A stretch of DNA of 64,000 bases, taken from positions 10,867,277-10,931,276 of the forward strand of contig OY978526.1 of assembly GCA_963854835.1 (NCBI GenBank), written 5' to 3'. The first letter of the stretch is position 1. Every line of letters starts with the position of its first letter. The notes beneath the pieces were generated by a model. The model was not told the DNA's origin and ran no database searches. It saw only the letters and a list, made by a program, of their open reading frames with translations. Shown one piece after another: positions 13,067 through 22,828 of this stretch. Both the position numbers and the translations under genes were made by a program. The stretch comes from Megamerina dolium (taxonomy: Eukaryota > Arthropoda > Insecta > Diptera > Megamerinidae).

Positions 13067-14332
13067 TATTTTTTCTGTAGATTTATACAGTATCTGTAGA
13101 TTACTAATCAAAAAGAGGCAAACAAAAGAATTGGATTGTTGCAAATATGCAGTTGAAGGCGTTGTTCAAACATTTCAATTTATATGTGTTTGTTTTATAT
13201 ATGTATTCTAAATTAAACTGTAATTTTAATCACGTACTACATACTCAAGTACTCAATTCCATGCAGTAAATTGTATAACCGATTGAACTAATGAACCAGT
13301 TCAATATGAAACAAAAATTTTCATAATGTTGAAGAAGTCACACAATCGAATAGAAATGTGGGGGACAAAAATTAACTAATAAATCAGTTGAAGAAAAATT
13401 GAAGATTGAACGAAATATATTGAAGAACAATTTGACTAAAATTTGTGTACAATTTGGTTATGGAATAAGATATTTTTCCTCTGTATGCCAATTTATTCAT
13501 GAAAAACCATGTTTCCAAAAGAGCTGCTTTAATGAGAATAGCAAAAGAAGTAATACTCAGCAAAAATGCTTATGATATCATCTGGCTAAAATGAATTTCA
13601 AGCCTTTGTAAAGCTTTACTTAATTCTTAAACTATAATTTCACAAATAATAAAAATATTTAATTATGTTTATATTCTTTTTCAAAATATAAGGAAAATTA
13701 TATTTTCTATTTTTTTTTTTGAGACTCGAAATTTACTTTATGCCAATGTCGTATTGATATCGTACCTCTGTAGATCATTGTGTATAGAAGTTTGATTTCC
13801 GATTCGGAGAATACAGTAAAACTTTTCTTAATATATTTCTCAATTTAAACAGTGCAGTAGAAATTATTTTGCCTCGGTAGAGGAACTTTGAAGCAGGTGT
13901 TAGACAATAGTAAGAATTAGTAAGAATTAGAATAATTACTTTTTTGTATTCATTTTAGAATTAACTACTTATTAGAATGAATCACTAATCCTTAGTCACT
14001 TCCACACGAAAATATTAGTTTTTGGCAAAGTTTCTACTCATTTCGGCCTCACTGGTCCACATATTCGCATTTCGTTTACATATGAAATTAATTCAAAAGT
14101 AATTAGTCATGCTTACTTTGTAATTAAATTTTCATATATCATATTTGTAGCTTTTACTACTACAGGGAATATTCAATATACACTAATACAGCCATATACT
14201 CGTACGTACTACACACGTATTTCATACGTCAATATTATGTATGACTGCATGTACATATGTTTATGTATCTCTATGCCGGTTATCGCTCATTTGATATTAG
14301 AGTTTATTTGATGTCGCTGCTCACAAAAAATG
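13067..14332. other. Upstream region of the first GST gene
   Basis: AT-rich, no gene recognised. The last few hundred bases are the likely regulatory region of the GST cluster. No exact antioxidant-response element was found. Confidence 0.3.
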
Positions 14333-14443
14333 CTTTAAAAAGCCGCATACGCTCCATAATAATTTAGTCGTTGTTTGAATTGCTGCCGTGCGGTATACTA
14401 CGATCTAAAGTGCTTGAGCTTTGTGAATTTCATTTCATTTAAA
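14333..14443 (+). promoter_or_regulatory. GstD1-like core promoter and 5' UTR exon
   Basis: CTTTAAAAAGCCG at 14333-14345 is a TATA-like box that recurs upstream of GST genes 2 (26170-26182) and 3 (30177-30189). A second conserved block TTTAGTCG..GTTTG begins at 14363, about 30 bp downstream, where a transcription start is expected. The leader exon ends at 14443 before a good donor (GTAAGTTG). Confidence 0.6.
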
Positions 14444-15600
14444 GTAAGTTGAATGGTGGGAATAAATCTAAAGAGAAACTCTTGGTACAAACAAGCAATT
14501 TATTTAGTTAATTGAAAAGTGAATGCTGAAATGAAAATAAATTAAAAAATTATTTAATAACTGAGTGAGATCATTTTGTTGTTGTTGTTGTTCTTATTGC
14601 TGTGATAATACATATAATTGAAGTTTAATTCAAATATATAAACATTCGCATAAAAAATCATTGCGTGCAGGAATGCTTATATACATACTTAGATATATTA
14701 GGGCGACTTACCTACAATTTATTGCTGTTATTAAGTGAAAACAAATCTTGGAGCAATTAAAAAAAAAAAACCTTTGTGAATTCATTCAAAATTCTATTAA
14801 TTTATTTTTATAAAATTTTTTTTCCCACTGAGTGATATAAATAATTTCGCCATATGTTGTCATTTCAATAAATCATCATTGACTTGTATTCATTTCGGTT
14901 TCAAGTTAGATTTAATATTAACTTTTTTCACAGAATTACCATGCCAGAAATCTATTGAAAATTCTAAACTAAATTTATGCATAACCTTGAAATTTTGGAA
15001 CCAATATTAATTATAATCATTTTATTGACGAATAGTAGTGTAGCCGGTTTTGACGGGGTTTTTTTTTCAAAAGCCCTAGCTTAAGAATGGTTATCTATAC
15101 AATGAAAATCTTTTGAAAATCAATATAAAATAAATAATGGATTCATGTTAATTCTATAACTGCTGTAATACAGTTTTTTTTTTTCTTGTAAGGCGTCTTA
15201 ATATATTATTATTCAGAACTACATACACAATTGAATATGAATACGTGTCTCGATAGATGCTGTGAATGTGCAATAAAACAAAACAACAACAAAAAGAGAA
15301 ACAAGTTATTTTGAGCGTGCCCCCTTAATTAATTTTTTGTTTGTTTTTCGGTTTGTGTTGTTGTTCTGTATTGAAATTATTTTTAGAAATTTCTGGATTA
15401 TTTAACTGTAAAATAATGAATGCTTATCACATACACTCTACGATCAATAGATGTTGTTCTGATCATGATGACATGCATAAATTGTTTGATTTGCAAAAAC
15501 AAAAGCAATATATCCATCAATAAATAAAATGAATTAATAACAATAGAATTAAAAATATTAATAAATTAATTTTTTCTCTCTCTCTCTCTCTATTCTATAG
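14444..15600 (+). other. 5' UTR intron of the first GST gene
   Basis: Donor GTAAGTTG at 14444. The acceptor follows a CT repeat (15576-15592) and ends in TAG at 15598-15600, 28 bp before the ATG. The Drosophila GstD1 leader is likewise split by an intron while the coding part is uninterrupted. No coding content seen inside. Confidence 0.7.
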
Positions 15601-15628
15601 CAAAATAAAATCAATCTAAATTTTCATC

Positions 15629-16255
15629 ATGGATTTCTACTATTTGCCCGGTTCTGCTCCATGCCGTTCAGTCATTATGACTGCCAAAGCTGTTGGTGTC
15701 GATCTGAATAAGAAATTATTGAATTTGCAAGCTGGCGAACATTTGAAACCAGAATTCGTTAAGATCAATCCACAACACACAATTCCCACACTTGTCGACA
15801 ATGGTTTCGCACTGTGGGAATCGCGTGCTATTCAAGTATATTTGGTTGAGAAGTACGGCAAGACCGACTCTTTGTATCCCAAGTGTCCAAAGAAGCGTGC
15901 TGTGATCAATCAACGTCTCTACTTTGACATGGGTACCTTGTACAAGAGCTTCGCCGATTACTATTACCCACAGATTTTCACTAAAGCACCTGCTGATCCA
16001 GAAAACTTCAAAAAGATTGAAACCGCATTTGACTTTTTAAACACTTTCTTGAATGGTCAAACCTATGTTGCTGGCGATTCATTGACCGTGGCCGATATTG
16101 CTTTGGTAGCAACTGTTTCAACCTTTGAGGTAGCCGGATTTGATTTCAGCAAATACGCCAATGTGGCCAAGTGGTACGCTAATTGTAAGAAGGTTATCCC
16201 CGGCTTCGATGAAAACTGGGCCGGTTGTTTGGAATTCAAGAAATACTTCAATTAA
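15629..16255 (+). CDS. GstD1: Glutathione S-transferase, delta class (GST 1, GstD1-like)
   Basis: A 208-residue cytosolic enzyme that conjugates glutathione to electrophiles; delta GSTs act in insecticide and lipid-peroxide detoxification. Intronless and full length for the class (~205-215). The N-terminal thioredoxin-like domain (1-~80) has the catalytic Ser9 (PGSAPCRS), His38, His50 with the cis-Pro (NPQHTIPT) and the glutathione gamma-Glu contacts Glu64-Ser65-Arg66 (WESRAI). The helical C-terminal domain has the N-capping/hydrophobic-staple segment (SLTVADIAL). The start follows a spliced leader and gives the canonical MDFYY N terminus. Poly(A) signal AATAAA at 16475-16480. First of four tandem paralogues; its last 42 codons and ~1 kb 3' flank recur in gene 2. 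Class certain, orthology to GstD1 likely. Confidence 0.95.
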   Translation: MDFYYLPGSAPCRSVIMTAKAVGVDLNKKLLNLQAGEHLKPEFVKINPQHTIPTLVDNGFALWESRAIQVYLVEKYGKTDSLYPKCPKKRAVINQRLYFDMGTLYKSFADYYYPQIFTKAPADPENFKKIETAFDFLNTFLNGQTYVAGDSLTVADIALVATVSTFEVAGFDFSKYANVAKWYANCKKVIPGFDENWAGCLEFKKYFN

Positions 16256-17120
16256 TATTTTGGAGCTACGATACTCTCTGTTATGTTAACTGTGTTTATA
16301 TCATTATAATTATTATTTTTATAATTTTTTACTGTTTTATGTAAAATCTTGTTTCATTTCTATGTACGTATAGCTGCACATCAACATACTCAAATATTGT
16401 ATTATTTTTTTTGTATGTTTGAAATTCCCAAATTATTTTGGGATGCATTTTTCATTGTAAAAGTATTAAAAAATAATAAACGTTAAAAAAAAAACAAAAA
16501 CAAACTCACAGCAAAATTCGAATTTTAATATTTAAAAATTCAGAAATTCTCAGAGAATTATCAGTATGTTTAGCAGCAGGAGAGCAGCTGATTTTATTAT
16601 TTCTTTTTTTTCATTTTGTGTGACCCTTGAATTGTCAAACTTTGTTTACCTTTTTGTTTGTTTACATTCTATTCAATATTTAATTTCATTGACGTATGTT
16701 TTGCTTGTTGTCAAACATTCTTTACATTCACTAACCGACAAATTTTTCATTTCTCATTTTTGACATTCTCGAGGTTTCAAGCAACAACAAAATACATGTG
16801 ATTTTTGTTTTTGTTCTCCTGCTGTTGCCTATTCAATATTCTTAGGGACAAGCAATGAGCAAAAAAGATATATAGTTTCTATCATTTGGACAATAATAAT
16901 TAGACAGCAGTCAAACTGTCAAATTATTATTGTATTTTTCTATAGTCTAGTTTGACATTTCATCATGGAAAGACATTCCTGTGCACAATTTAGAAATTAT
17001 TTAGCTGTATAATGAAAATCAGCACAACTTGACACACAATCCGTGATAACTATTTGGTGAACAGTTAACTTCACGCTTGGGACCGATATTTTGAACACTT
17101 AGATCATGTCACATTATACC
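16130..17120 (+). repeat. Block A copy 1: GST 3' end plus 3' flank, repeated at 27300-28290
   Basis: From GTAGCCGGATTT in the GST coding sequence through the 3' UTR and ~870 bp of flank, this stretch matches 27300-28290 at a constant offset of 11170 bp, with no difference noticed by eye. It stops at the left LTR here and runs on into block C in the second copy. Confidence 0.93.
16890..16933. repeat. Hairpin, 18 bp stem
   Basis: ACAATAATAATTAGACAG (16890-16907) and CTGTCAAATTATTATTGT (16916-16933) are inverted with one mismatch and an 8-nt loop. It lies ~410 bp beyond the GST 1 poly(A) signal and is duplicated at 28060-28103. Confidence 0.6.
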
Positions 17121-17592
17121 TGTGTATGAGAGAGATGGGGTGCCAGGTGAGCTCGTTCCAACGGTGGTAACTCCTTGTCTGTAGGTGTTGGTGAGGTGGT
17201 GATTGTCGTGTTGGTTGTAGATTTGAAGTTGTTGCTGATATAGATTGCACATATAAAGTAATTTACACAGTAACGCACTCACTTTTTCATTTTAATGTAT
17301 AACAATTTGAATTTATTGTTCGATAATGTTTGTGTATGTGTCTTAATTTAATTTACATTAGTTTTTATTTAGCTATTGTACAATGCTTATTATAGGAGAG
17401 AGAACGGGGGAGATAAAAAAAAGTCGCGCACACGGTTCTGTCCTCTTGTAGATATAATTTGAGAATGATAATAAAAAACGACGTTAACATGACAACGAAC
17501 AGTTGGTAAAACCAATGTTGCCAACACACTCAAAAATAAAAGAAAACCAAACTTGCAGAGCAGTGTGCGCGTATTTCATTCTGGCGTAGACA
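17121..17592 (-). repeat. 3' LTR (left), 472 bp
   Basis: TGTGTATGAG...GTAGACA; same length and sequence as the right LTR by eye. Adjacent TSD TACC at 17117-17120. Confidence 0.95.
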
Positions 17593-17607
17593 TTCCGCCC
17601 CCCTTGC
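17593..17607 (-). other. Candidate polypurine tract
   Basis: The minus strand reads AAGGGGGGCGGAA directly before the 3' LTR, the expected site for second-strand priming. Confidence 0.6.
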
Positions 17608-18783
17608 AGGAATACTGCAAAGGACACGAAAGATCTACCCCAGAGAGAGAGAGAAGATAGAGATAGAGAGAGAGACAGAGAAAGGAGTTGTACAGTGGTA
17701 GTAATATTATATATAACCTTAAAACTAATACAATTCATTTAGCTTAAACTACGAAGTCTGGAATGATCCAATCCAAGCGGCAATCAAATGAGGAACACTG
17801 CACGGAGTGCATATCACAATCGTAATGGTATATCAATGATGTTCAACAAAAATTGAAAAAAAAAACATTTCGAGAGGAATAATAACTGTTCAATGCGGTG
17901 GGATGTTGATTGATGAATATGTTGAATGTTGAATATTGACTGCAGAGTGTTGATTGTTGAATAATTAATACTGAATGTTGATTGTTGTTTAAATCACTGG
18001 CTGTTGATAGCTGAATGTTGACACTTCTCAATGCGATAAGAACGATCTTGTAAAGATTTTGATCACCTCTGTATTTAGAGTAGTGATCTGTTTCTGGGTG
18101 CTTCGAAGATATCGAACGTGTGGTTTCTTAAAGTACTCTTCCTTCCATCGTAGACCAGCATAAAGGCTGGTCGTAAGCCAGACATAAGAGAATGGCATGC
18201 CAACGTAATTGTCTAACCAAACTAAAGGATCTCGAGTTGGGGTACGTCACATAAAAGAGCATAGATCACAACGGTTGTGACAGTGAGTTTCTCCGATATT
18301 GATTCCATATAATTGAGCTTCAAAGCCCTTAGCGCTTGCTGCTTTTACGATCCTGAGAATACTTCACATATAGTTAAGAAATTCTGATATTCTCGGCTCG
18401 TAGAGCACGAAAGTGAAAAAAAGTGGGGATGCCAGATTGGCGGGATTTTCGGAGATGGAAATGCTTTTGACGATGTCTAGACTCAGCTAAAATCCAAATG
18501 AGTTTCGGGTTCGTGACCGTATGATGGTTGACTTCGTTTATGAACATGTAGCAATTAGTGTACTATATTTAACACCTCAGATTTTTCATACGCATGTACG
18601 CTATGCCACTGCATAGTTACCTTGACGTTCCGCCGAAATCTGACAATCGGATATTTTAATTAGAGTTTGCTGAACACAATGAAAGAAGAATGCGTATTAC
18701 GGTCCGATTCGTAGAATCTGACGAAACATTGCTAGATAATAAGGGTGTGGCTTCTGTCAATCAGTACGAGCCACATTCGCACG
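17608..18783 (-). other. LTR-element 3' internal region without recognisable pol
   Basis: About 1.2 kb. No RT, RNase H, protease or integrase motif was found on either strand. It contains a G/A run (17642-17680) and a short-period TGTTGA-like repeat (about 17900-18025). Confidence 0.5.
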
Positions 18784-19395
18784 TTAACGTTTCCACTCTA
18801 ATAAATTTGTGGGGGCAATATTAGGCTGTATCGAGTGCTTTGGGATTCGGGTACGATTTATATCACTGATAAAACTAGAGTGACGCGTGGAAAATACCTC
18901 TTTAGATGGGGTAGAAGTGGTCGACTTCTCTGAAGGGAGTTGCATTTTGGATTGGCAAGATCTGGAAGATCTAAGCTTCTCTGTTCGAGAAGAAGTTTGG
19001 AAATCTTGGCGATTGTGCTTTATGTTCGGATTTTGAGGTAATCGATGAAGCACGGAGTGGTGTCGTCTTCCACAAATACGGCATGAGAACTTGCTATGGC
19101 ACTCTGTAAGAGTATGCGATGTTGCCAAGCAGTTGACGCATAAATTGCACTTTCGCACAAGGGATATTCTCTCGTAAACTGTAAGTTTTGAGAGCTTCGT
19201 GCATGTTCGCAGGTGGTGGTTACCTCTACATAATTGACAACATGCCTTAGTAGATATTCCATTGGATGAATCAATTGACTTCTCATTTGAATTAAAGTTG
19301 CCGGGAGTTTTGAATAATGTTGTTTGTTGCTTCCTGTTTGATACATGTCGCATGAACCACCAAAGGACGAATTGGAACTGTTCTGGAATTGACAC
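18784..19395 (-). CDS. Second zinc-knuckle frame of the BEL/Pao gag (duplicated module)
   Basis: About 203 residues in a frame different from the main gag and overlapping its 3' end. It carries CQLC...C, then LVRKCNLCVNCL..SHTLTEC and SKFSCRICGRRHHSVLHR: the same Cys/His series, in the same order, as the end of the main gag (CPLCRKAHSLRVC, RNKLCTNCF, CSVCRKRHHSLLHR). The two modules are clearly related, so the zinc-knuckle region was duplicated in tandem and the second copy now lies in another frame, reachable only by frameshifting or internal initiation. A Ser/Thr-rich tail of ~70 residues follows. It may equally be a dead relic. Confidence 0.7.
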   Translation of the reverse strand: MSIPEQFQFVLWWFMRHVSNRKQQTTLFKTPGNFNSNEKSIDSSNGISTKACCQLCRGNHHLRTCTKLSKLTVYERISLVRKCNLCVNCLATSHTLTECHSKFSCRICGRRHHSVLHRLPQNPNIKHNRQDFQTSSRTEKLRSSRSCQSKMQLPSEKSTTSTPSKEVFSTRHSSFISDINRTRIPKHSIQPNIAPTNLLEWKR

Positions 19396-20870
19396 CGTTT
19401 GATTTCAGTGTAGAATGACAAGATCCTTTTACGGCATTGCTTTTCCCGATTTTTGGCTGAGTGGATTGAACTGATGGACGGGGTATGCTGTTTCTCGTTG
19501 GTGACAGCTTGTCGCTGAGGATCAGACGACTGGCGAGAAACTACAACTGATGGCGCAGTTGGAGTTGTGATAGTAAATGGATCGCGACTAGTACTGAACG
19601 TGTTATGAAGCCTATGAAGCAATGAATGATGCCGTTTTCTACATACGGAGCATGTGAATCGGCTAGTGCAATTGCCGATATCATGTGAGTTGGCAAAACA
19701 ATTTGTACATAGTTTGTTTCTTTTCACAATTGAAAGACGCTTATCTACTGAGAGTTTGAGGAATTCAGAGCAAACACGTAGTGAATGTGCTTTCCTACAC
19801 AGCGGACAATTATGATGTGCAATTGTCGTGCGAAATGTATTCAGCCTTCGAGAATTTGCTGGAGTTGTAGTATGCCGCTTGAAAGATTCCAATAAGCCGG
19901 GTTGTCGATTTGGTGCCTGGTTGAATTGACGATTTTGTGGTTGGCTGGGTTGCCGAGAGCCACTTCGTATGTCCAACACCGATTCAAGCGTCTGAAAACG
20001 TTCTGTCAGGAAGGCATCAAAGTCACTCCAATTTGGGATTTTACGTTTGTCCTTGATAGATTGTTCCCACAGACACAGGGTGGTATCGGGGAGTTTTGTG
20101 GAACACAAATACACAATAATTGCATCCCAATGACTTGTGTCAACGTTCAACAACTTCAAGTTTGTGATGCAATCATTTATCGTACGCTGTAAGCGCTTTA
20201 TGTGAGAACCGGTTTCTTGCACAATTGGCTGCAAATTGAAAAGTGTTTTCAATTGAATGTTGATAAGGATACGCGTGTTCTCATACCGTTCCTCCAGATT
20301 CTGCCATGCTATTGAGAAGCCATCGTTAGTCAACGGAGTTGACTTAATTATACTATATGCTTCTCCACGGGTTTTTTGTAATAAATGATACAATTTCTCA
20401 ACCGGGGATAATCGGGGATTGTTTCGATATAGGGCCGTGAACATGTCTCGAAAACTTGGCCACGAAACATAATCACCAGAAAAACATGGGGTGTCACATG
20501 GAGGAAGTTGTACAGCGGGAAACGAATAGTTGTGAGAGGGACCCTCAGCAGGAGGAGTTGAACTTGCGGGATTTGCCACCTTAGCGTCAAGCTCGTGTAG
20601 CTGAGCGTTGATGGCCGAGAAGCATTGGACATAAGCGGTTTTGCACCTTTTATATGTCTCCTTGATTTGAACAAATCCATCACCAACATCGTCCCTTCCG
20701 ATTGAAAAATATGCATCTTTACACTCGTTCCATAGGGCTTGAAACTCCTTTTCTTGAGCTTCCAGAAAAAATCGGTCATGGATATCAGCAAAAACCGTCT
20801 GGAAATTTGTTTTAAAATCGATGATCTCCTCTGCGGCTGCATTGAATAGCTTTAAAGCTGACATTTTCAT
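19020..20870 (-). CDS. BEL/Pao-type Gag polyprotein
   Basis: 616 residues from an ATG at 20870. The first ~115 residues are a charged, coiled-coil-like helical region (AAAEEIIDFKTNFQTVFADI..., KRCKTAY). The core capsid-like segment follows (FSGDYVSWPSFRDMFTALY, SPVEKLYHLLQKTRGEA, YENTRILINIQLKTLFNL), typical of the DUF1759-type gag of BEL/Pao elements. Next come a Gln/Asn/Pro-rich linker and a zinc-knuckle array (CPLC...C, CTNCF...C, CSVC...HH) at about residues 355-425. The rest is Ser/Thr-rich and its last part is out of frame with the duplicated zinc-knuckle module. Packages the element RNA in family members. No downstream pol is present. Confidence 0.88.
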   Translation of the reverse strand: MKMSALKLFNAAAEEIIDFKTNFQTVFADIHDRFFLEAQEKEFQALWNECKDAYFSIGRDDVGDGFVQIKETYKRCKTAYVQCFSAINAQLHELDAKVANPASSTPPAEGPSHNYSFPAVQLPPCDTPCFSGDYVSWPSFRDMFTALYRNNPRLSPVEKLYHLLQKTRGEAYSIIKSTPLTNDGFSIAWQNLEERYENTRILINIQLKTLFNLQPIVQETGSHIKRLQRTINDCITNLKLLNVDTSHWDAIIVYLCSTKLPDTTLCLWEQSIKDKRKIPNWSDFDAFLTERFQTLESVLDIRSGSRQPSQPQNRQFNQAPNRQPGLLESFKRHTTTPANSRRLNTFRTTIAHHNCPLCRKAHSLRVCSEFLKLSVDKRLSIVKRNKLCTNCFANSHDIGNCTSRFTCSVCRKRHHSLLHRLHNTFSTSRDPFTITTPTAPSVVVSRQSSDPQRQAVTNEKQHTPSISSIHSAKNREKQCRKRILSFYTEIKRCQFQNSSNSSFGGSCDMYQTGSNKQHYSKLPATLIQMRSQLIHPMEYLLRHVVNYVEVTTTCEHARSSQNLQFTREYPLCESAIYASTAWQHRILLQSAIASSHAVFVEDDTTPCFIDYLKIRT

Positions 20871-22331
20871 GCGTAATTCGTAGAATCACAGAAAAACCGA
20901 GAGAAAAATGCTGGTGAATCTGGAAATAAGCCTGTTTACACAACTTATCAAAACAAATATGGTTTGCCAAAATGTGCCCAGCAAGATATTAATCCGAAGG
21001 ACGTAGTCTTAAACAGTAAAGTGTGCAAACTTATAAAAAAATGCGATATTTATGTATAAAAGTACACTTACGTAATATGTACAAGTTAATATTCGCGCGG
21101 GACCAGATAAAAGTTTGGCAAACACTGATTATTACTTCCCTCAACTTGTATTTTTTTTATTTCGCACAACAAAAATCAATTATATTATTTGTTCGCACTG
21201 TAGCAACTTAGGGCCGATAGTGACTACTTTTCTCCCTGGGTGTTTTCCCAATAGAAAAGACAGTGTACAATTGTTGTTACAATTATATTCCTTGTATATA
21301 AGCACCAGCCAATGTAAATATATTTTGTTGTTAATGTACATAAGCGAAACAAAGAGTAGGGAGAACGAGATTAAGCAACAATATACAGTACCGCTATACT
21401 TTTAATCAAATGCAGGTACCTACGCCGAGACAAATCAATATATTTTGTTGTTGCGTATGTAATACGTTTTATTGCCTAATTTTGGGTGTACCTGTTGTTG
21501 TTTTTTTATGCATATACGAACAAATGTAGATTTAATGCAAGTGACGAGTATTTATACCACCAGCAATAGGTAATAGCATGTGAATTTGTATTGCATTGCA
21601 TATAAAGCAAGCACAATTATTACAAAAAGAGTATGTATGTATGTCTATACCGCAACAGTCGAGATTAATTCGTAAGAAGAGACAAAACAAATCCAAAAAC
21701 AAACAGCTGACCTGTACTTTTGATCTTTATAGTAAGGAATATGAAATTACCATCAACAAAATGTTGTTTTTGGCAAATTTTGTTTTAGAAACGAGGAAAC
21801 GAGGTAGAAGTATTATTTTTGTTTTGCTAAACAACATATACTTAATGTTTGCTTTATAATATTTCGGTACTACCAACAATCATGTAAACCGCGAAGACAG
21901 TCAAGAAAATGAAAATAAGAGAGGCTAATTAATGTGTACGTAGTACAACAAAATACCTTTCTTATTGAGATAGAAATAATAATCACAATAACGTAGTTAT
22001 TGCAATATATTTCATGTGCCGAAGTAAACGAATGCGTCGATATGGCCAATATCAACAGCAACAATAACTCTTGGAAAAGAGTTGTTTTTTTTTTTTTTAT
22101 TATTATTTTCAAGTTTTTATACGTAGTATATTTAAGAAGAAAAAAGTACATACATATGTAACATATGCACTCAAATAAAGTACATATAAAATTTGTATAT
22201 ATATTATATATCTATTATAATGTTCAATATTTATTGGGAAAGTATTTCCACAATAAATACGCAAGCAGATTTGAAAGGAAAGTACCTCCTACTACCTGCA
22301 GTCAAGACTGTCTCTTACCAACGTTGCGAGC
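20871..22331 (-). other. LTR-element 5' leader
   Basis: About 1.46 kb between the primer-binding site and gag ATG, AT-rich. Several short open frames lie in it on both strands but none has a recognisable motif. Confidence 0.5.
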
Positions 22332-22349
22332 CGATCCGGCTCGAAGGAC
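22332..22349 (-). other. Candidate primer-binding site
   Basis: The minus strand reads TGGTCCTTCGAGCCGGAT, seven bases inside the 5' LTR. It begins with TGG as expected for pairing with a tRNA 3' CCA end, and contains a T-arm-like TTCGAGCC. tRNA identity not assigned. Confidence 0.65.
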
Positions 22350-22356
22350 CAAAAAA

Positions 22357-22828
22357 TGTGTATGAGAGAGATGGGGTGCCAGGTGAGCTCGTTCCAACGG
22401 TGGTAACTCCTTGTCTGTAGGTGTTGGTGAGGTGGTGATTGTCGTGTTGGTTGTAGATTTGAAGTTGTTGCTGATATAGATTGCACATATAAAGTAATTT
22501 ACACAGTAACGCACTCACTTTTTCATTTTAATGTATAACAATTTGAATTTATTGTTCGATAATGTTTGTGTATGTGTCTTAATTTAATTTACATTAGTTT
22601 TTATTTAGCTATTGTACAATGCTTATTATAGGAGAGAGAACGGGGGAGATAAAAAAAAGTCGCGCACACGGTTCTGTCCTCTTGTAGATATAATTTGAGA
22701 ATGATAATAAAAAACGACGTTAACATGACAACGAACAGTTGGTAAAACCAATGTTGCCAACACACTCAAAAATAAAAGAAAACCAAACTTGCAGAGCAGT
22801 GTGCGCGTATTTCATTCTGGCGTAGACA
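22357..22828 (-). repeat. 5' LTR (right), 472 bp
   Basis: Identical by eye to 17121-17592. TSD TACC follows at 22829-22832. Confidence 0.95.

Larger units (their letters stand above)
17121..22828 (-). mobile_element. Gag-only BEL/Pao-type LTR retrotransposon, apparently young
   Basis: 5708 bp bounded by two 472 bp direct LTRs (17121-17592 and 22357-22828) that look identical, each starting TGTG and ending GACA, and flanked by a 4 bp target duplication TACC (17117-17120 and 22829-22832). Read on the minus strand: 5' LTR (right), primer-binding site, ~1.5 kb leader, a gag gene, a second zinc-knuckle frame, ~1.2 kb of sequence with no recognisable protease, RT or integrase, a purine tract, 3' LTR (left). 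The empty site survives in the duplicated flank at 28281-28296. Identical LTRs and an unfilled paralogous site indicate recent insertion. Missing pol means it must be mobilised in trans. Confidence 0.93.
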
